A DNA stretch of 64,000 nucleotides from Siphonodentalium dalli (taxonomy: Eukaryota; Mollusca; Scaphopoda; Gadilida; Siphonodentaliidae), in assembly GCA_032622095.1 (NCBI GenBank), contig CP136065.1, positions 249,053,474-249,117,473 of the forward strand. The letters are read 5' to 3'. The translations under genes and the position numbers were made by a program. Positions 22,124-33,560 of this stretch are shown piece by piece. Each line of letters begins with the position of its first letter. The stretch's first letter is position 1. The notes under the pieces are model-generated. The model had not been told where the DNA came from and made no database searches. It worked only from the letters and a program-made list of their open reading frames with translations.

Positions 22124-23203
22124 CAGGGTTTCCGTTACTACGGCTCAGCGTCTGTGGAATGGCCTCATTCCCCTCGCTGATAATCTGTTTGAGACACACA
22201 TGTACCCAAAGTCAATAGCAAAGAAAAATCTGACTGCAACGGGAGTTGGTGGGTTAGACAGAATACTGGTGAAAAGGCAGGTCAATTGAGCACAGTATGT
22301 TACCGGTACAGTGTAACACTTTGAAAAACTACAAAGGAATGTTTGGTGTGCAGTCAAATAGTGATGTTGTATACAGTACACATATGAACATGTAGCGGTA
22401 ACATCAAAGAATGCCGGTCTGCTGACTATGGATATTTTGTGCATGGGATTTCTGTGCATGAAACTACTTACGCTCGGAGATCCCATGCAAAACATATCCC
22501 CCATTATGGAGATAAAGTAAAGGTACGGTCAATAGTTTCGTTATACAACGTGGGGCCCCAAACACAAATGCATAAACAACGACGCACGTGTTCACATTTC
22601 CCGCCAAAACTCAATTATATCTCATAACACGGGGGGGCTAAAACTCTGTTCCATAGCAATGGTCGTCAGTACAGTTGTTGGAGTAATGCAGACTATTGAA
22701 CAAGCTACGCATTCAGAGTTTGAACGATTTCACTACCATTCATATTACGCCACTATAAATATCTTCTGTATGACCACAACGCATAAATAGTTTTACGATT
22801 GACAGAATATATCCTTTCGGTTTCATTTTCACGGAAGCCACCTGTTGAAATTTTTGGAAATACGTAATTAAATTCTCCTTGCTAGGTATTAATGGTCAAT
22901 GCATCTATAGATGCTTTTAGTGTTTAATTATACCTGTCGGAATCTTATAAATTTGTAAGCACTGTAATTGGTAGCTTGTTCATTTATTTAGTCTTCAATC
23001 AGACGGCGGTCTCACATGCATAATTTCGTGATCAAGTGCTGCTCTGGGTACTATCAACAGAATTAATGCACCCACGGAAATGATCAATGGATTGCTTTGT
23101 GAGTATCTCAGGGACAAGGTAATGACTACTTTTCAGTGACAAATACCAAAATTTTCTCCTGCTGAAATACGGACTCATTTATTTTCCCCTGGCGGAAACC
23201 CTG
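22124..23203. mobile_element. hAT-like element with CAGGGTTTCCG ends
   Basis: The ends CAGGGTTTCCGTTA and the reverse complement of GGCGGAAACCCTG match the ends of the nested element at 36316-37658. The 1080-bp body has a 119-codon minus-strand frame (22145-22504) with no recognisable domain. A good donor (AGC|GTAAGT at about 22470) lies inside it, so this frame was considered and rejected as USP12/46 exon 1. Confidence 0.65.
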
Positions 23204-23224
23204 TGTTAATATAAACCACCATGA

Positions 23225-23530
23225 CTAGCTAAAGTAACGCTGAAGGGGTCACTCTCACCAAAAGAAGTGCTGAAGGGTACACAGGTTTTGAAAATATGCT
23301 GAAGGGTACCGGCACACAGGATTTGAAATCTCGTTCTAAATGATGTTTAGTTCTTGTATCTGCCATGATTTATGTTAGAGAATAATTGTTTACGTTCCAA
23401 TGAACATATCAAAATGAACTGAAAACAAACTGCTGATGGGCGCCAGACTTTCAGAAACAAACCCTGTGTACCCTTCAGCACATTTTGAAACCCTGTGTAC
23501 CCTTCAGCACTTTTTTTAGTGAGAGTTAAT
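23225..23530. repeat. Foldback repeat with CTGAAGGGTAC ends
   Basis: CGCTGAAGGGGTCACTCTCAC and related GCTGAAGGGTACACAGGTTT repeats on the left pair with CCCTGTGTACCCTTCAGCAC repeats and GAGAGTTA on the right (about 23460-23527). It is MITE-like, with tandemly repeated ends. Confidence 0.6.
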
Positions 23531-23910
23531 GAACGTTCAGACAACCACGATTCAATCGTATGTGGAAGGATGTCCGTCGTAGGAAGTATAAATGGTAGTT
23601 AGACTGCGCACGCTCACGTCAAAATCGCAAGTCAAACAATAATATCAAGCACTGTTTGATTTTAGATTCTAAATTGTGGCGTATCCTTGGATACCTCCAC
23701 TTGCGACGTAATCGCAGTCATGTGTACGTAAACATCGTGGCTGGAAAGATCGCAGGGTAGTCAATCACATGCTTTATGAACAACCTACGATATCATCATA
23801 CCGGGTACGACGACATCGCAATCGTGTGAACAAACTATGTATACACGGTGACGATCTCGTCGGGCCCGATTCCTCCACTTACGATTGTATCGTGGTCGTC
23901 TGAACATTCA
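23530..23910. mobile_element. Dispersed MITE-like repeat, copy 2
   Basis: The ends TGAACGTTCAGACAACCACG and CGTGGTCGTCTGAACATTCA are inverted repeats. The interior aligns with 12747-13078. This is the more complete copy. Confidence 0.75.
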
Positions 23911-23956
23911 CTTACCCCTTCAGCTATATAGTAACTGATAATATAATAGTGACATG

Positions 23957-24095
23957 TTACAGCCTTCATAATTGGCTACGGCAATCAGCATTGCCGAAGC
24001 AATTTGCTGAAGCAAACTGGGGCACGGCATACTGTTGCCGTAGCGGATTGCCGAAGCCAAACAATCTGAATTAAGAGGGCTGCATGTTATCTGTA
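23957..24095. repeat. Inverted repeat rich in CTACGGCA/TGCCGTAG
   Basis: GGCTACGGCAATCAGCATTG and TGTTGCCGTAGCGGATTGCC form overlapping palindromes, and the right end AGAGGGCTGCAT is the reverse complement of ATGCAGCCCT at 25973. Similar palindromes recur near 26000-26060 and 27645-27740, so these are ends of one repeat family. Confidence 0.6.
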
Positions 24096-25200
24096 ATAGT
24101 TAAATATAACTATTACTATTATAGTTGAGTTGAGGATGTTCCTGACAATGTTCAACAGTTTAGTAAATTTTGACTGTTGTTGACTAATTCGTGCAAACAT
24201 TGATTGATCGCTGTCAATTTAATTGTCTATGGCCAATAACACTAGCATAATCGAACACAATAGAATGTGATAGTTATAAAACAAGTCGACAATATTCGTC
24301 TATCGTGTCACTAACCATTTTTTTGGAGAAAGCGGGTTGTTTTATCGACAAACGAATACATGAATTTCCGACTTCATTTTTATTTTGGTCACGTGAAATC
24401 GCGTTGGTTAGAGATAAAAATTTGTTAAAAATTATTTTCCAAAAAATGTATCCTTATAAAATACCATTGTAAAGCTATGAAAAAAGGCATATTTTATCAT
24501 TATTTGTTGAAAATAAATCGTTATTTTTTTCCGGAACGAGCACCTGCGCATGCCTCCTTCTTTCTTTTCTATTTTCATCACTCGCAGGTGATGCATTCTA
24601 ACTGCATTTTAAAGCAAATATGACAATTATATCCACTGAAATAATATACAAGAAAGTTAAATAGTAGCCCTTTAATCACCTACAGTTAGTGGTAGCGTTA
24701 TATTTGATATATTGCCAAATTTATGCTCAAATTAAACATGAAATAGGTGACACGTGCGACTTTTACGTCTCCTTATTTCGACGTATATTTCGTAGCCTGC
24801 GGTATGAAGACGTCAACATCGTCTGTAGACTGTATCTGTAGTGGGTTCAGTGCAGTAATCATTTCATGATTTGTCTCCATCCTCCTCAAACATACGAAGC
24901 ATATATAGCCTGTATATTGCATTACGTCCAATACCAGTATCAGCACTTGGAACACCAGGAATTGACCAAGAACGTGTTCTCTGGAATATCCCAAGTGGGT
25001 GGAACTCGGTAGCCGACCCGAGACCACGGGGAACTTGTAGCAAAAAAATATTGAAATATATAACTCGTATACATGCCTAAGGGGGGGGGGGGGGGGGGGG
25101 GGGACATTAGCGCAGTACGGCCTTCAATGTTGATTTTCTGACTCGATGCACCGATTATGGTCGGATAAACGGTATTGTCGCGTATATTGCTACTTTCAAA
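24096..25200. other. Unannotated intron or 5' region of USP12/46
   Basis: AT-rich DNA with no recognised element. A minus-strand frame at 24773-25027 shows no known domain. Confidence 0.4.
25081..25103 (+). repeat. Homopolymer of 23 G
   Basis: An uninterrupted run of 23 G on the plus strand. It lies about 120 bp downstream of the proposed first exon of USP12/46, so it would appear as poly(C) in the intron of the pre-mRNA. Confidence 0.95.
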
Positions 25201-25221
25201 AGTGATAGAAACCCTCCTTAC

Positions 25222-25224
25222 CAT
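25222..25224 (-). CDS. USP12/46: Candidate start codon and exon 1 end of USP12/46
   Basis: On the minus strand GTACATG is followed directly by donor GTAAGGAGG, so ATG would be the last codon of the exon and splice in phase 0 to [12 protein letters not shown]. This matches the family pattern, where human USP12 has ...M|GANAS and Drosophila begins MGAN. An in-frame stop lies 42 bases upstream with no other ATG between. The upstream exon length and promoter cannot be seen. This is the best of two candidates, not proven. Confidence 0.35.
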
Positions 25225-25229
25225 GTACA

Positions 25230-28200
25230 ATGCTGTAGAATGCCGATATAAACCTGTTTTATACTTTCAAGTGGTAGAAATCTTTCTAATCGATGCATAA
25301 ACATGGCCCGAATCGCCATTAATCGTGGCAACATATAATGCCCTCTTTCTGTTTGGTCGATATTCACGTGGCTTTGTTTACGAAAACACGGTCCGAAGAA
25401 AAAAAACATTGTCCGAAAAAGAGTCACATTTACTAATAGATAGGGGAACACCGTGTGCGTAACGTCACTATCACAAGTATAACGTACTCTGATAACAACT
25501 TATCGCCAATATCATGCTTAAGACATTTTAAACATATCATTTTCGGCTTGTACTAGTATTATTTTATTTTTATGAAAATGATTAACAAATGGGGTGATAA
25601 ATATATATAACATCAAATTGGCCATTTTCCCGTGAAACTTGGGACAGGTAAGCAAGGTGCAAAACTTGGTCGAATCTGAGTACGAACGTCGGGAGTGTTC
25701 CCCTATCGTATTGCGATAATCACCAACCGTGGAGTGCATGTTAATGCGGTGATTTGAAGCAATTTTCTCACTTCAAAGTATACCCAAGTTGTTTTTGGAC
25801 ATTCCACTGCATTTGACAGTGTAAGGAGGTTTTCATTCACTTTCGGAAGAAGAAAAACAAGTGACAATGCCGTTTACGCGGCCATAATCGGTTCAGTGAG
25901 TCAGAAATGCAACGAATTTAGGGAATCGGAAACCGAAAGTTGTCTAGCCTTGTCTTATATATGCATATTATGCAGCCCTGGCAATTCAGATTTGTTTGCT
26001 ACGGCAGTAGAATGCCGTAGCCAATTTGATGTGCTTCGGCAGTGACTACGGCATTTTTACATCCTGTGAAAACATGTTGTTTAATTGCTGTTTTGTCAAC
26101 ATTTGTATGACTAATCATAAAACGTTTACAAGAAGATGTGTACTATCTATTTTTTTCCTGGAATATATAAATCGTTTATGTGATACCCACTAAGAGTAAC
26201 CAGAACCACGGCCGTGGGATCGAATGACTATTGAATAATGACAGAACTTGCCATGCCCCGTTGTGAAATTAAATTATGCAGTTTCTTGAATGACGTTGCT
26301 TCAAAATGGCAAATTCCTTATTTCAAACTCTGTCACCAACCAGTATAATAAACCTGGACATGGATACATCATACCTGATTATCAGTCGTAAAGTTACGGG
26401 CACTTAGATGATTGGAATAGCAAATAAAACAAATATGTTTATACAATTTAACACTCAACGGTAAATAATCATAATGCGCGAGAACTCGTGACAAAGTGTC
26501 AAACATCAAAGCACTTATCAGGAACCGGCTGTCAGAATATATCACTGACGCACGTCAATCATTAGTGTGAAGTCCCGCCTTCCCCCAAGTTGAAACGAAT
26601 CGGCTCACTCGATTGGTTAAATTCAATTATCTGTCATCGTGAGCTACAAACATCTGCACTGATATTCAGGTATGATTTCTCTATGTCCAGTGTACAAGAG
26701 TTGCACCTTATTACAATTACTATTATATATGCAATTTAACCCACACCAGATGAAGGTAAAGAAGATAAAATTTATTTCATACGAAATAATTGATTAACAT
26801 GCACAGAAATAATAAACACCGCAGTGCACCGATGTCAAAGATCAATGTTGTTCACTGTGAATCAGGCGAACTAAATTCAATTCTTTGTTGGGAGAGGGGC
26901 CACCTTAAGTTGTTATAACTTGTCCCCAATCCCTTAAGTTGTTATAAATTGTCCCCAAAATCCCTTGTAAATTGAGTTACAATAAATATGTTTGAACCAA
27001 ACATACTTTAACGGAGTTTACTGACTTCAATAGATTGTCACATCACTGATCAGCAGCTGGCTGACCTATTTCCATCAATTAAACTCTGTTGTATTTGTAT
27101 AACCACGTGCCCGTGTGTATATATGTCAAGGATGCGACAGTCACTCACGCGTAACGGTAAACCCACATCACTCATTGGTCTTTGACACATTGTGATCAGA
27201 TCGCATGTGGGTACAGCGTTTTTGCTACAATGTTAACGCGTGTGTCCAGACTGGCTGCAATGCTACACCGTGACTAAAATACTATTTACTGAGCTGTACG
27301 GAGTGTACCAACTTTCTTGTAAAGCGCGGTGCACCTTCAAAGAAGCCGACATTGTCGATTATCCGGGATTGTTGAATTGACGCAGGGCTGCTAACATAAC
27401 TTGGATTCAATTTCATGGTGAATTTGTCACTTACCTTCGAGTTCCCGGTAGTCGGTGGTCATCAGCTACATAACTGTTTTAATCGAGGTATTTCTTTTGT
27501 CATGCACGAATTTGACCATGGGTAAGATAAATTTAACTCTCGTTTTTGTAGTTTGACTTTTCATTGTTTTGAGTCTATTCACTTTCAACTTTTGATGGAA
27601 TATTCAACTAGCTGAACGCCATACATGTCAGTGCTGGGTCCGCAATCCGCTACGGCAGTGTACTGCCGTAGTCGGAGCCGTTTACTTCAGCAAATCGCTT
27701 CGGCATTGCCGATTGCCGTAGCCAAATGCGAGGGCTGTATTATGTAAACACTGTTTTCTACAAAGTGCGTGTGGCTGAGACTGGTGCTAATGGGGTCGTA
27801 ATTTTTTATACATAGATGCACACCGTGTGCATTTCTGTATACATAAATGCACACCAGTCTCGCATAGTGTCACTTGACAAGTTCATTGTCGTAGTGTTTT
27901 CTACACAAATGCACACGGGTTGATATTTTGTGTAAGTTAATTTTCTTCCGTTCAAACAACCATGCAGTTGATTCGGTCCCTGTTTAATACCAATACTAAG
28001 ATCAATATGCGACCGACTATCAATTTTATTGCAGTTTTGTCATTGTGATAAAAGAGTGCCTTTAATATCAGAACTACGGAAGAAAAATAGTCTGAATTGA
28101 AGCAGACGGCAATTATTTATGGCAACATTTCAATCTCGCACTGACTAAGACTGTTTTGCATATATGTATACATAAATGCACATGGTGTGCATTTATATAT

Positions 28201-28920
28201 AAAACGTTGCGACGACCCCATTAGTGAGACTAGCGACGACCCCATTAGGCCATATAAACTTAATAGTTTGTTTCTCAGGGAATTTTTTTTTCAAAGTGAT
28301 GATGGAGGCAGTTATTTATATTTATTATTTTTTTCAAATTAATTTTGTGGTGAGGCAGGTATTTATATATATAATATTTATCTGAGTCCCATATTAAGGA
28401 ATAATACTGGATATGGACACTGTAGTGAAACAAGACAGCTGACCATCATATATCCCCATAATAATCTAGATTTGTAATAAAAGTTGCATAGAGGAAACAG
28501 ATTGAGTTATTCACTCATGATGATGTGGAAACTACATCGGTGAAATTGTATGTAACTCAGGGTGACCACCAACCAGATCAAGCTTTATTGGAAGGAGTTC
28601 CACTGGACTACACATGAATTGATAATATAAAATCACAACAATAATTTATGAAATAAAAGGTTTATTTTCTAATTAATCAGACTTTCATAAAAATCTTGAA
28701 GTTTGGAATAGTGCTGATCCACAAACCAGAGTACATTACATACAATAGCCACACACTGTCAATGCTATCCGTTTGGAAGCCCACTTTCGCTTTGTTTTCA
28801 CCTAACCAGTCAATCATTGATTGAATGAATTAACTGCACAATTCGTCACGTTTGTTTTTCACATTTGTCTTACTGGGCAACACCACCTCCTTGCAACATG
28901 TCATCAGCACTGAGAATACA
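25230..28920. other. Intergenic region between divergent USP12/46 and RPL21
   Basis: It should hold both promoters and the untranslated first exon of RPL21, which I could not place. Seen here are CTACGGCAGTA palindromes (25995-26060 and 27645-27740), a doubled TTAAGTTGTTATAACTTGTC motif (26910-26960), and a region with repeated AAATGCACAC and two copies of GACGACCCCATTA (27770-28245). No coding exon is recognised. Confidence 0.45.
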
Positions 28921-29310
28921 TCAACTAGTTCTTCCGATTTCTTCTTTGGTCACTCGAATTTGACAATATCGTCCGAAAAATTGCGCGACTTCAGAAAACA
29001 TGATGATCATGTCTCCTGCAACTGTGTCAAAGTCCCCTGTTTTCGTTTTTGAAACAACCAGTTCAAAATCATCGTCAATGTCTTTCGTCGACATGAAATC
29101 ACCAGCCATTTGACAAACAGTTTTTGATCTGTTGACTGATATAATTGTCCATTTGCCTTCCGATGCATTCTGCACGATAGAAATGTTCACCAAAGTCGCC
29201 ATTTTGTTATTATTATAAACAGGAAGTCCGTCGGAATTATCCGCCCTTGTTTGTGAATCTAACATTTGCTCCACAGATTTGCATGGAAATCCCCATTCAA
29301 AATTGTTCAC
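28921..29310 (-). CDS. Unrecognised open frame, 129 codons
   Basis: Continuous minus-strand frame. An internal ATG starts MATLVNISIVQNASEGKW about 39 codons in. The composition looks protein-like, with Asp/Glu-rich and hydrophobic alternation, and no low-complexity repeat underlies it. I see no known motif, signal peptide, membrane span or splice partner. It lies between the two divergent genes and next to the TTAA hairpin at 29320. It could be a fragment of a transposon protein or chance. Confidence 0.25.
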   Translation of the reverse strand: MNNFEWGFPCKSVEQMLDSQTRADNSDGLPVYNNNKMATLVNISIVQNASEGKWTIISVNRSKTVCQMAGDFMSTKDIDDDFELVVSKTKTGDFDTVAGDMIIMFSEVAQFFGRYCQIRVTKEEIGRTS

Positions 29311-29319
29311 TTGACCTCC

Positions 29320-29482
29320 TTAACCCTTTCAGTGCCAAGTCCGGTTTTTGTATCAACCCATATTTCCTTGATCATAGAGCTCTTTCCATCAATGTATCAC
29401 ATTATTATAATCAATAAATTTGAAAAATGATCAAGAAAATATGGGTTGATACAAAAATCGGACTTAGCACTGAAAGGGTTAA
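29320..29482. mobile_element. TTAA hairpin MITE, 163 bp (family C)
   Basis: The left end TTAACCCTTTCAGTGCCAAG continues TCCGGTTTTTGTATCAACCC. The right end is its near-perfect reverse complement, ending TTAGCACTGAAAGGGTTAA. Almost the whole element folds back on itself (arms about 60 bp). TTAA termini are shared with families A and B. Confidence 0.82.
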
Positions 29483-30134
29483 AGTTACTCGGCCGTGGTA
29501 GCACATCGACCAGTGTGTCTATAACCAGAACTTGTACCTGCACTGAAATATATACAGATATACAGATCCAAATTTGCGAACATCTTGGGTTTTCAAATTG
29601 CCAAGAACCTGTTCATAACCTTTCTTTCATGAAAAAATCAAGAATTCTGGATTCAAATACACCCCATGTTCACCCGACATTGTGACAATTAGGGAGTGAA
29701 CATCCGCAGGGAGCTTTAAGAGGGAGGTAAAGTGGTAACATTTCGATGGGGAATTCAGTTTTAATTTTCTGGTAAAGTTCACTAAAATGTTACAAAGTGT
29801 AGGTGACCATATCATATCTTATTGGAGAGGTTGAATGCTTATAGTGATAGAGCAGTTTTGATTTTTGACCCAGTTTGGATATTATTAGGAAGTAGGTTAA
29901 CAGTACATGATTGGGATATTATAACCATAATTAAATAATCTTTTACTAATTAAAATGTACTATTACTTCCTTGAAGCAGAAACTAGACAGTTTTTGCCCA
30001 ATTTAATGCATTAAAATTTAAGCAGCCACCCGATTCGTCGTAACCTGACCCTTTTTCCTCCAATAACACAACTTAACAAAATCACAATCAATTAATGTTT
30101 TGCCCGAGTTAATATCTTCAATCACCTTTTTCAG
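29483..30134. other. Sequence upstream of RPL21 coding exon, nothing recognised
   Basis: Presumed first intron of RPL21, ending in the polypyrimidine tract CACCTTTTTCAG. No snoRNA was confidently recognised. Confidence 0.45.
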
Positions 30135-30271
30135 ATTGAAAAATGACGAACACCAAAGGTTACAGGAGGGGTACTCGATACCTCTTCTCGAGGCAGTTCA
30201 GGAAGAAGGGCCCAATTCCACTTTCTACTTATATGAAAGTCTACAAAAGGGGAGATATTGTTGATGTGAAG
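30135..30271 (+). CDS. RPL21: RPL21 first coding exon
   Basis: Acceptor CACCTTTTTCAG is followed by ATTGAAAA and the start ATG at 30143-30145. 43 codons read [19 protein letters not shown], then [20 protein letters not shown] and VDVK, ending in phase 0 before donor GTATGT. The Lys/Arg-rich N-terminus with TKGxRRGTR is diagnostic for eL21. The start is fixed by homology to human MTNTKGKRRGTRY. No acceptor duplication is seen. Confidence 0.97.
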
Positions 30272-31133
30272 GTATGTATTGAGTAGCCCTCGAAATCAGC
30301 TACATGTACAGCAAAAGGCAATAGCGTAGAAAAGGCCATATAAGCCATTTAATTTCATGCAGTTCGAAAGAAATGCTGTCCTAAGACAAATGCCAATTTC
30401 AAGGGCTGACTGAGCCAGGAAGTCCCATGAATTCATTTTTAGCTCAACTTGACAGTCAAGTTTGAGTTGTTGTGCACAGGACTGTTTGTACAAAAAGGAG
30501 TTCTAGGTTGAATTTTGCTCTACTTGTCTACACAATTTTCCCTGGCATCGCTGGCAATGAAGCCTGAGTTAAAGTGAGTTTAGTGTGCCTGTCAAGTACT
30601 TGTGTTCCTGATGATTAAATGAAACTGATTTTGACTTGTGAACATCTTGTTTCATTCACTCACTTCCCTCCACCTGTATTCAACCCCCGTTACTTTTTTA
30701 TAGGCAGTATGTTTTTTTTTAAAGCCTGTCAGGGGGAAACACACCAATTTGTTAGGCCCTATCAGTCATATACATGTATACAGTAACATGTAACTGTTGC
30801 GATAATATTGAACTGCCGATATATCGTGAAGAAAATAATGTATAAGACTGTGTTGGTTTTTATACCGCAGTGTAGACGATTAATCAAAATACCGTACAAC
30901 AGTACCGTGGAGTTTCAAACCACACAGGATTTTTGCCATTGGCGCCAATCAGATCTCACTCTATTGGAGATGGAAGTGTCCAGTCAAAATGATTAACATA
31001 TTAAAAACACTGACGTAATTTGGGAGTTTCAACTTCCTAGAAACCACAATCCGATGGGAGTATGCTTTGTAAAGAAGCTCTGGCAAACAAAACAGATCTT
31101 TTGCTATTGGAAGTCAATATTGATGTCATACAT
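30272..31133. other. RPL21 intron 2, left part
   Basis: The sequence CCTGATGATTAAATGAAACTGA (30608-30629) contains box C- and D-like motifs, and RPL21 introns in vertebrates host snoRNAs, but I could not find a convincing terminal stem and second box. Nothing else was recognised. Confidence 0.35.
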
Positions 31134-31696
31134 TAGGGCTACAACAATACGCCCACCTCACGGTTCGATATGTATCACGATTTTTTGCAACGATACGATA
31201 CATATCGCGATGCATTCCAGACTGACCAGTTTACAACTTTGTGCTAATTGTGCATACGGTATTGTTTCGATGTTGTCAACATTCCGCACAGTCTTTCTCA
31301 AAGGTTCGAAAACCGAAGTGTTTCCATACAGGCGATTTAAATTTCGCCGGTGGCATTACAATTTTTGGAATTGACTCGCTTATGACCGTCGGAGAACTTG
31401 CAATTTAATCATAGTCGGATAGTTCCAACATGTTATTGATTTTAAACTTCAAAGGTCATCGACCCTCGTTATAGCGGAAGAACAAGAATTTTGATTGGTT
31501 AACAGAACAGGATACTATGGAAATATTTTGGTTACAGCCAATGAAAAGTGTTCTCTCAGTCAGAGTTCTTGGGCATGCATTTAGACTACAAAAATACGGA
31601 TCGAAAACGTACTGGAATAATTACGTAACAAACCGTGTATCATACCACCGGTAAACATCGCGATTCACCGGACCCCTGTGAATCGTTGCAGCCCTA
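31134..31696. mobile_element. hAT-type MITE with 8-bp TSD
   Basis: The ends TAGGGCTACAACAATACG and CGTTGCAGCCCTA are imperfect inverted repeats, flanked by identical TCATACAT (31126-31133 and 31697-31704). The left third contains nested ATCGATACG-like palindromes. 563 bp in RPL21 intron 2; it ends 61 bases before the acceptor TSD and about 70 before exon 3. Confidence 0.88.
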
Positions 31697-31765
31697 TCAT
31701 ACATTAGTTGCTTATGTGTGTTATTTAGTGAACACTTGGATACCGGGTATCGCTTTATTTTTCAG

Positions 31766-31878
31766 GGTACAGGTACAGTGCAGAAGGGCATGCCACATAA
31801 ATATTACCATGGAAAAACTGGTAGAATCTTCAATGTTACAAAGCATGCTGTTGGTGTTGTCGTCAACAAGAGAGTGGG
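31766..31878 (+). CDS. RPL21: RPL21 second coding exon
   Basis: Acceptor TTATTTTTCAG is followed by 37 codons and two bases: [20 protein letters not shown], then [17 protein letters not shown] and the first two bases of Gly, before donor GTAAGA. The segment [17 protein letters not shown] is the most conserved block of eL21 and folds into its beta-barrel core. Phase 2 at the end matches every acceptor copy of exon 4 (one base then CAT). Confidence 0.97.
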
Positions 31879-31904
31879 GTAAGAACAAGTCACAACTTAT
31901 CAAA

Positions 31905-32530
31905 TACTGGGGCATGCCACAAATAATAATTGATTTAGGCTGCTATTATATATATATAAATCAACAACTTATATTTGATAATCACCCCATTTTATGAACC
32001 CCAATATAAATTACCTAGTATACAAATGTATAAAACAGATGACATATTGCCATGCCAAGTTATTTTTGATTCATGGTCGAATTTCAATCTGAATTTTTAC
32101 GGGGAAGATATTTTGTGCCTACATCTTAAAGTCTTGACAACTTGAACTTCTGTCCCAAAACTAACGAGATGAAATCAGTCTTTGAAATTGGTCGTGGAAA
32201 ACGCTGTGGCAACATGTGTAATCCAACATGCCACAGCATTAAATTTGCCATGGGACATTTTTCCCAATTTCGAGGGCTGCATATGAGAATTAAATTGATG
32301 CAATTGGGGACACTGATAAAAACATGATTTAAATAATTTAATTTACTACATCCAGCAAGCTTATTTGATTTTAATCACCCCATTTTATAAACGCTAAAAA
32401 GTAATAATTACCTAGTAATATATAAACATATTGACATAAATAAAAAAATCCAAACTGATGCCCACAGAAAAGTCTTGACAATTTGAATTTTATCCCAAAG
32501 CTAACAACATAAAATAATCAAGAACTGAGC
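31905..32530. repeat. Diverged internal duplication in RPL21 intron 3
   Basis: AATCACCCCATTTTATGAAC through GTCTTGACAACTTG and ATCCCAAA-type sequence (31980-32165) recurs at 32376-32515 with changes. Between them is a short hairpin, GCTGTGGCAACATG against CATGCCACAGC (about 32200-32236). Function unknown. Confidence 0.55.
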
Positions 32531-32534
32531 AATT

Positions 32535-33075
32535 AGCATCATTATACCCCCACAATTAGCATCACTATACCCCCACAATTAGCATCATTATACCCCCACA
32601 ATTAGCATCATTATACCCCCACAATTAGCATCATTATACCCCCACAATTAGCATCATTATACCCCCACAATTAGCATCATTATACACCCACAATTACATC
32701 ATTATACCCCCACAATTAGCATCATTATACCCCCACAATTTGCATCATTATACCCCACAATTACATCATTATACCCCCACATTTAGCATCATTATACACC
32801 CACAATTAGCATAATTATACCCCCACATTTAGCATCATTATACACCCACAATTAGCATCATTATACCCCCACATTTAGCATCATTATACACCCACAATTA
32901 GCATCATTATACACCCACAATTAGCATCATTATACCCCCTCAATTAGCATCATTATACCCCCACAATTAGCATCACTATACCCCCACAATTAGCATCATT
33001 ATACCCCCACAATTAGCATCATTATACCCCCACATTTAGCATCATTATACCCCCACAATTAGCATCATTATACAC
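32535..33075. repeat. 23-bp minisatellite, left half
   Basis: About 23 copies of ACAATTAGCATCATTATACC plus CCC, with shortened and A-for-C variants. The array is interrupted by the hAT element at 33076 and resumes at 37986 with the same unit, so the two halves were one array. Confidence 0.93.
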
Positions 33076-33560
33076 CAGAGATGAAAGTTTGACGGAATTC
33101 CGGGATTTTCAACAAAAAATCACAAGTCTTCCGGAATGAAAATTAATTCCGGAATTATTTCATCAATATTCATTACTAAGCAGCTTTGGGTTATTGTTTC
33201 TTAAGATAACTACAAATCCGAACGAAAATTATAGGGGGGTGAGGTTTGCGAAGCGAAAATCGGACATCGATTAAGTTCGCCGGCAATTTGTTGTTCTTGT
33301 AAAAAAAAAAGCCGGCCGTTATTACGAGCACCGGCTGGCACCGGCTAACTTTTCAATTCACCGGTCACAGACAAAGTTATTTACGATGCCTCTGTTGATT
33401 GGCGCTGCTATTGCAAGAGACTCTGCGATGCTTCAATATCAGCCAATCGCGATGGATTATACATTGAAATTACGGTGCCGATCTGGCGCCAATATATTTC
33501 CAAGAATTCGAAGTGTTTATTGCTCGATCGGCGATAATTATTTTGTGTTATCGGCATTAA

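Larger units (their letters stand above)
8070..25224 (-). other. USP12/46: USP12/46 gene, whole extent (deubiquitinase)
   Basis: Eight coding exons on the minus strand, in order 20415-20495, 18563-18782, 17224-17304, 15489-15613, 13192-13352, 12166-12298, 9227-9370 and 8070-8171, splice in consistent phase into 348 residues after the initiator Met. The product is close along its whole length to human USP12 and USP46, as recalled: Cys-box NTCYCNS at about residue 33, CxxC pairs near 165/168 and 212/215, and His of GPNRGHY near 296. The family removes ubiquitin from substrates and needs the WD-repeat partners WDR48 (UAF1) and WDR20. A residue-1 exon ending ATG is proposed at 25222. The extent past 20495 depends on that exon. 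Confidence 0.93.

Noticed and set aside
22459-22504. ATG frame MGDMFCMGSPS ending in a perfect donor GTAAGT, in phase for USP12/46 exon 2
   Set aside because: It lies inside a transposon with CAGGGTTTCCG ends (22124-23203), and the family expects an exon ending directly in ATG, as at 25222.
27419-27530. Good donor motifs on both strands (GAAG|GTAAGTG minus, ATGG|GTAAGA plus) as first exons
   Set aside because: No supporting coding or TOP sequence; the minus frame meets a stop, and the plus one would add an upstream start to RPL21.
30597-30670. Possible box C/D snoRNA in RPL21 intron 2
   Set aside because: TGATGAT and CTGA are present but terminal stem and second box pair could not be shown.
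31054-31374. 106-codon plus-strand frame in RPL21 intron 2
   Set aside because: Mostly inside the hAT-type MITE at 31134-31696, with no family resemblance.
32535-33075. Regular 23-bp array as a CRISPR or protein-coding repeat
   Set aside because: No unique spacers and no long reading frame; a plain minisatellite in an intron.
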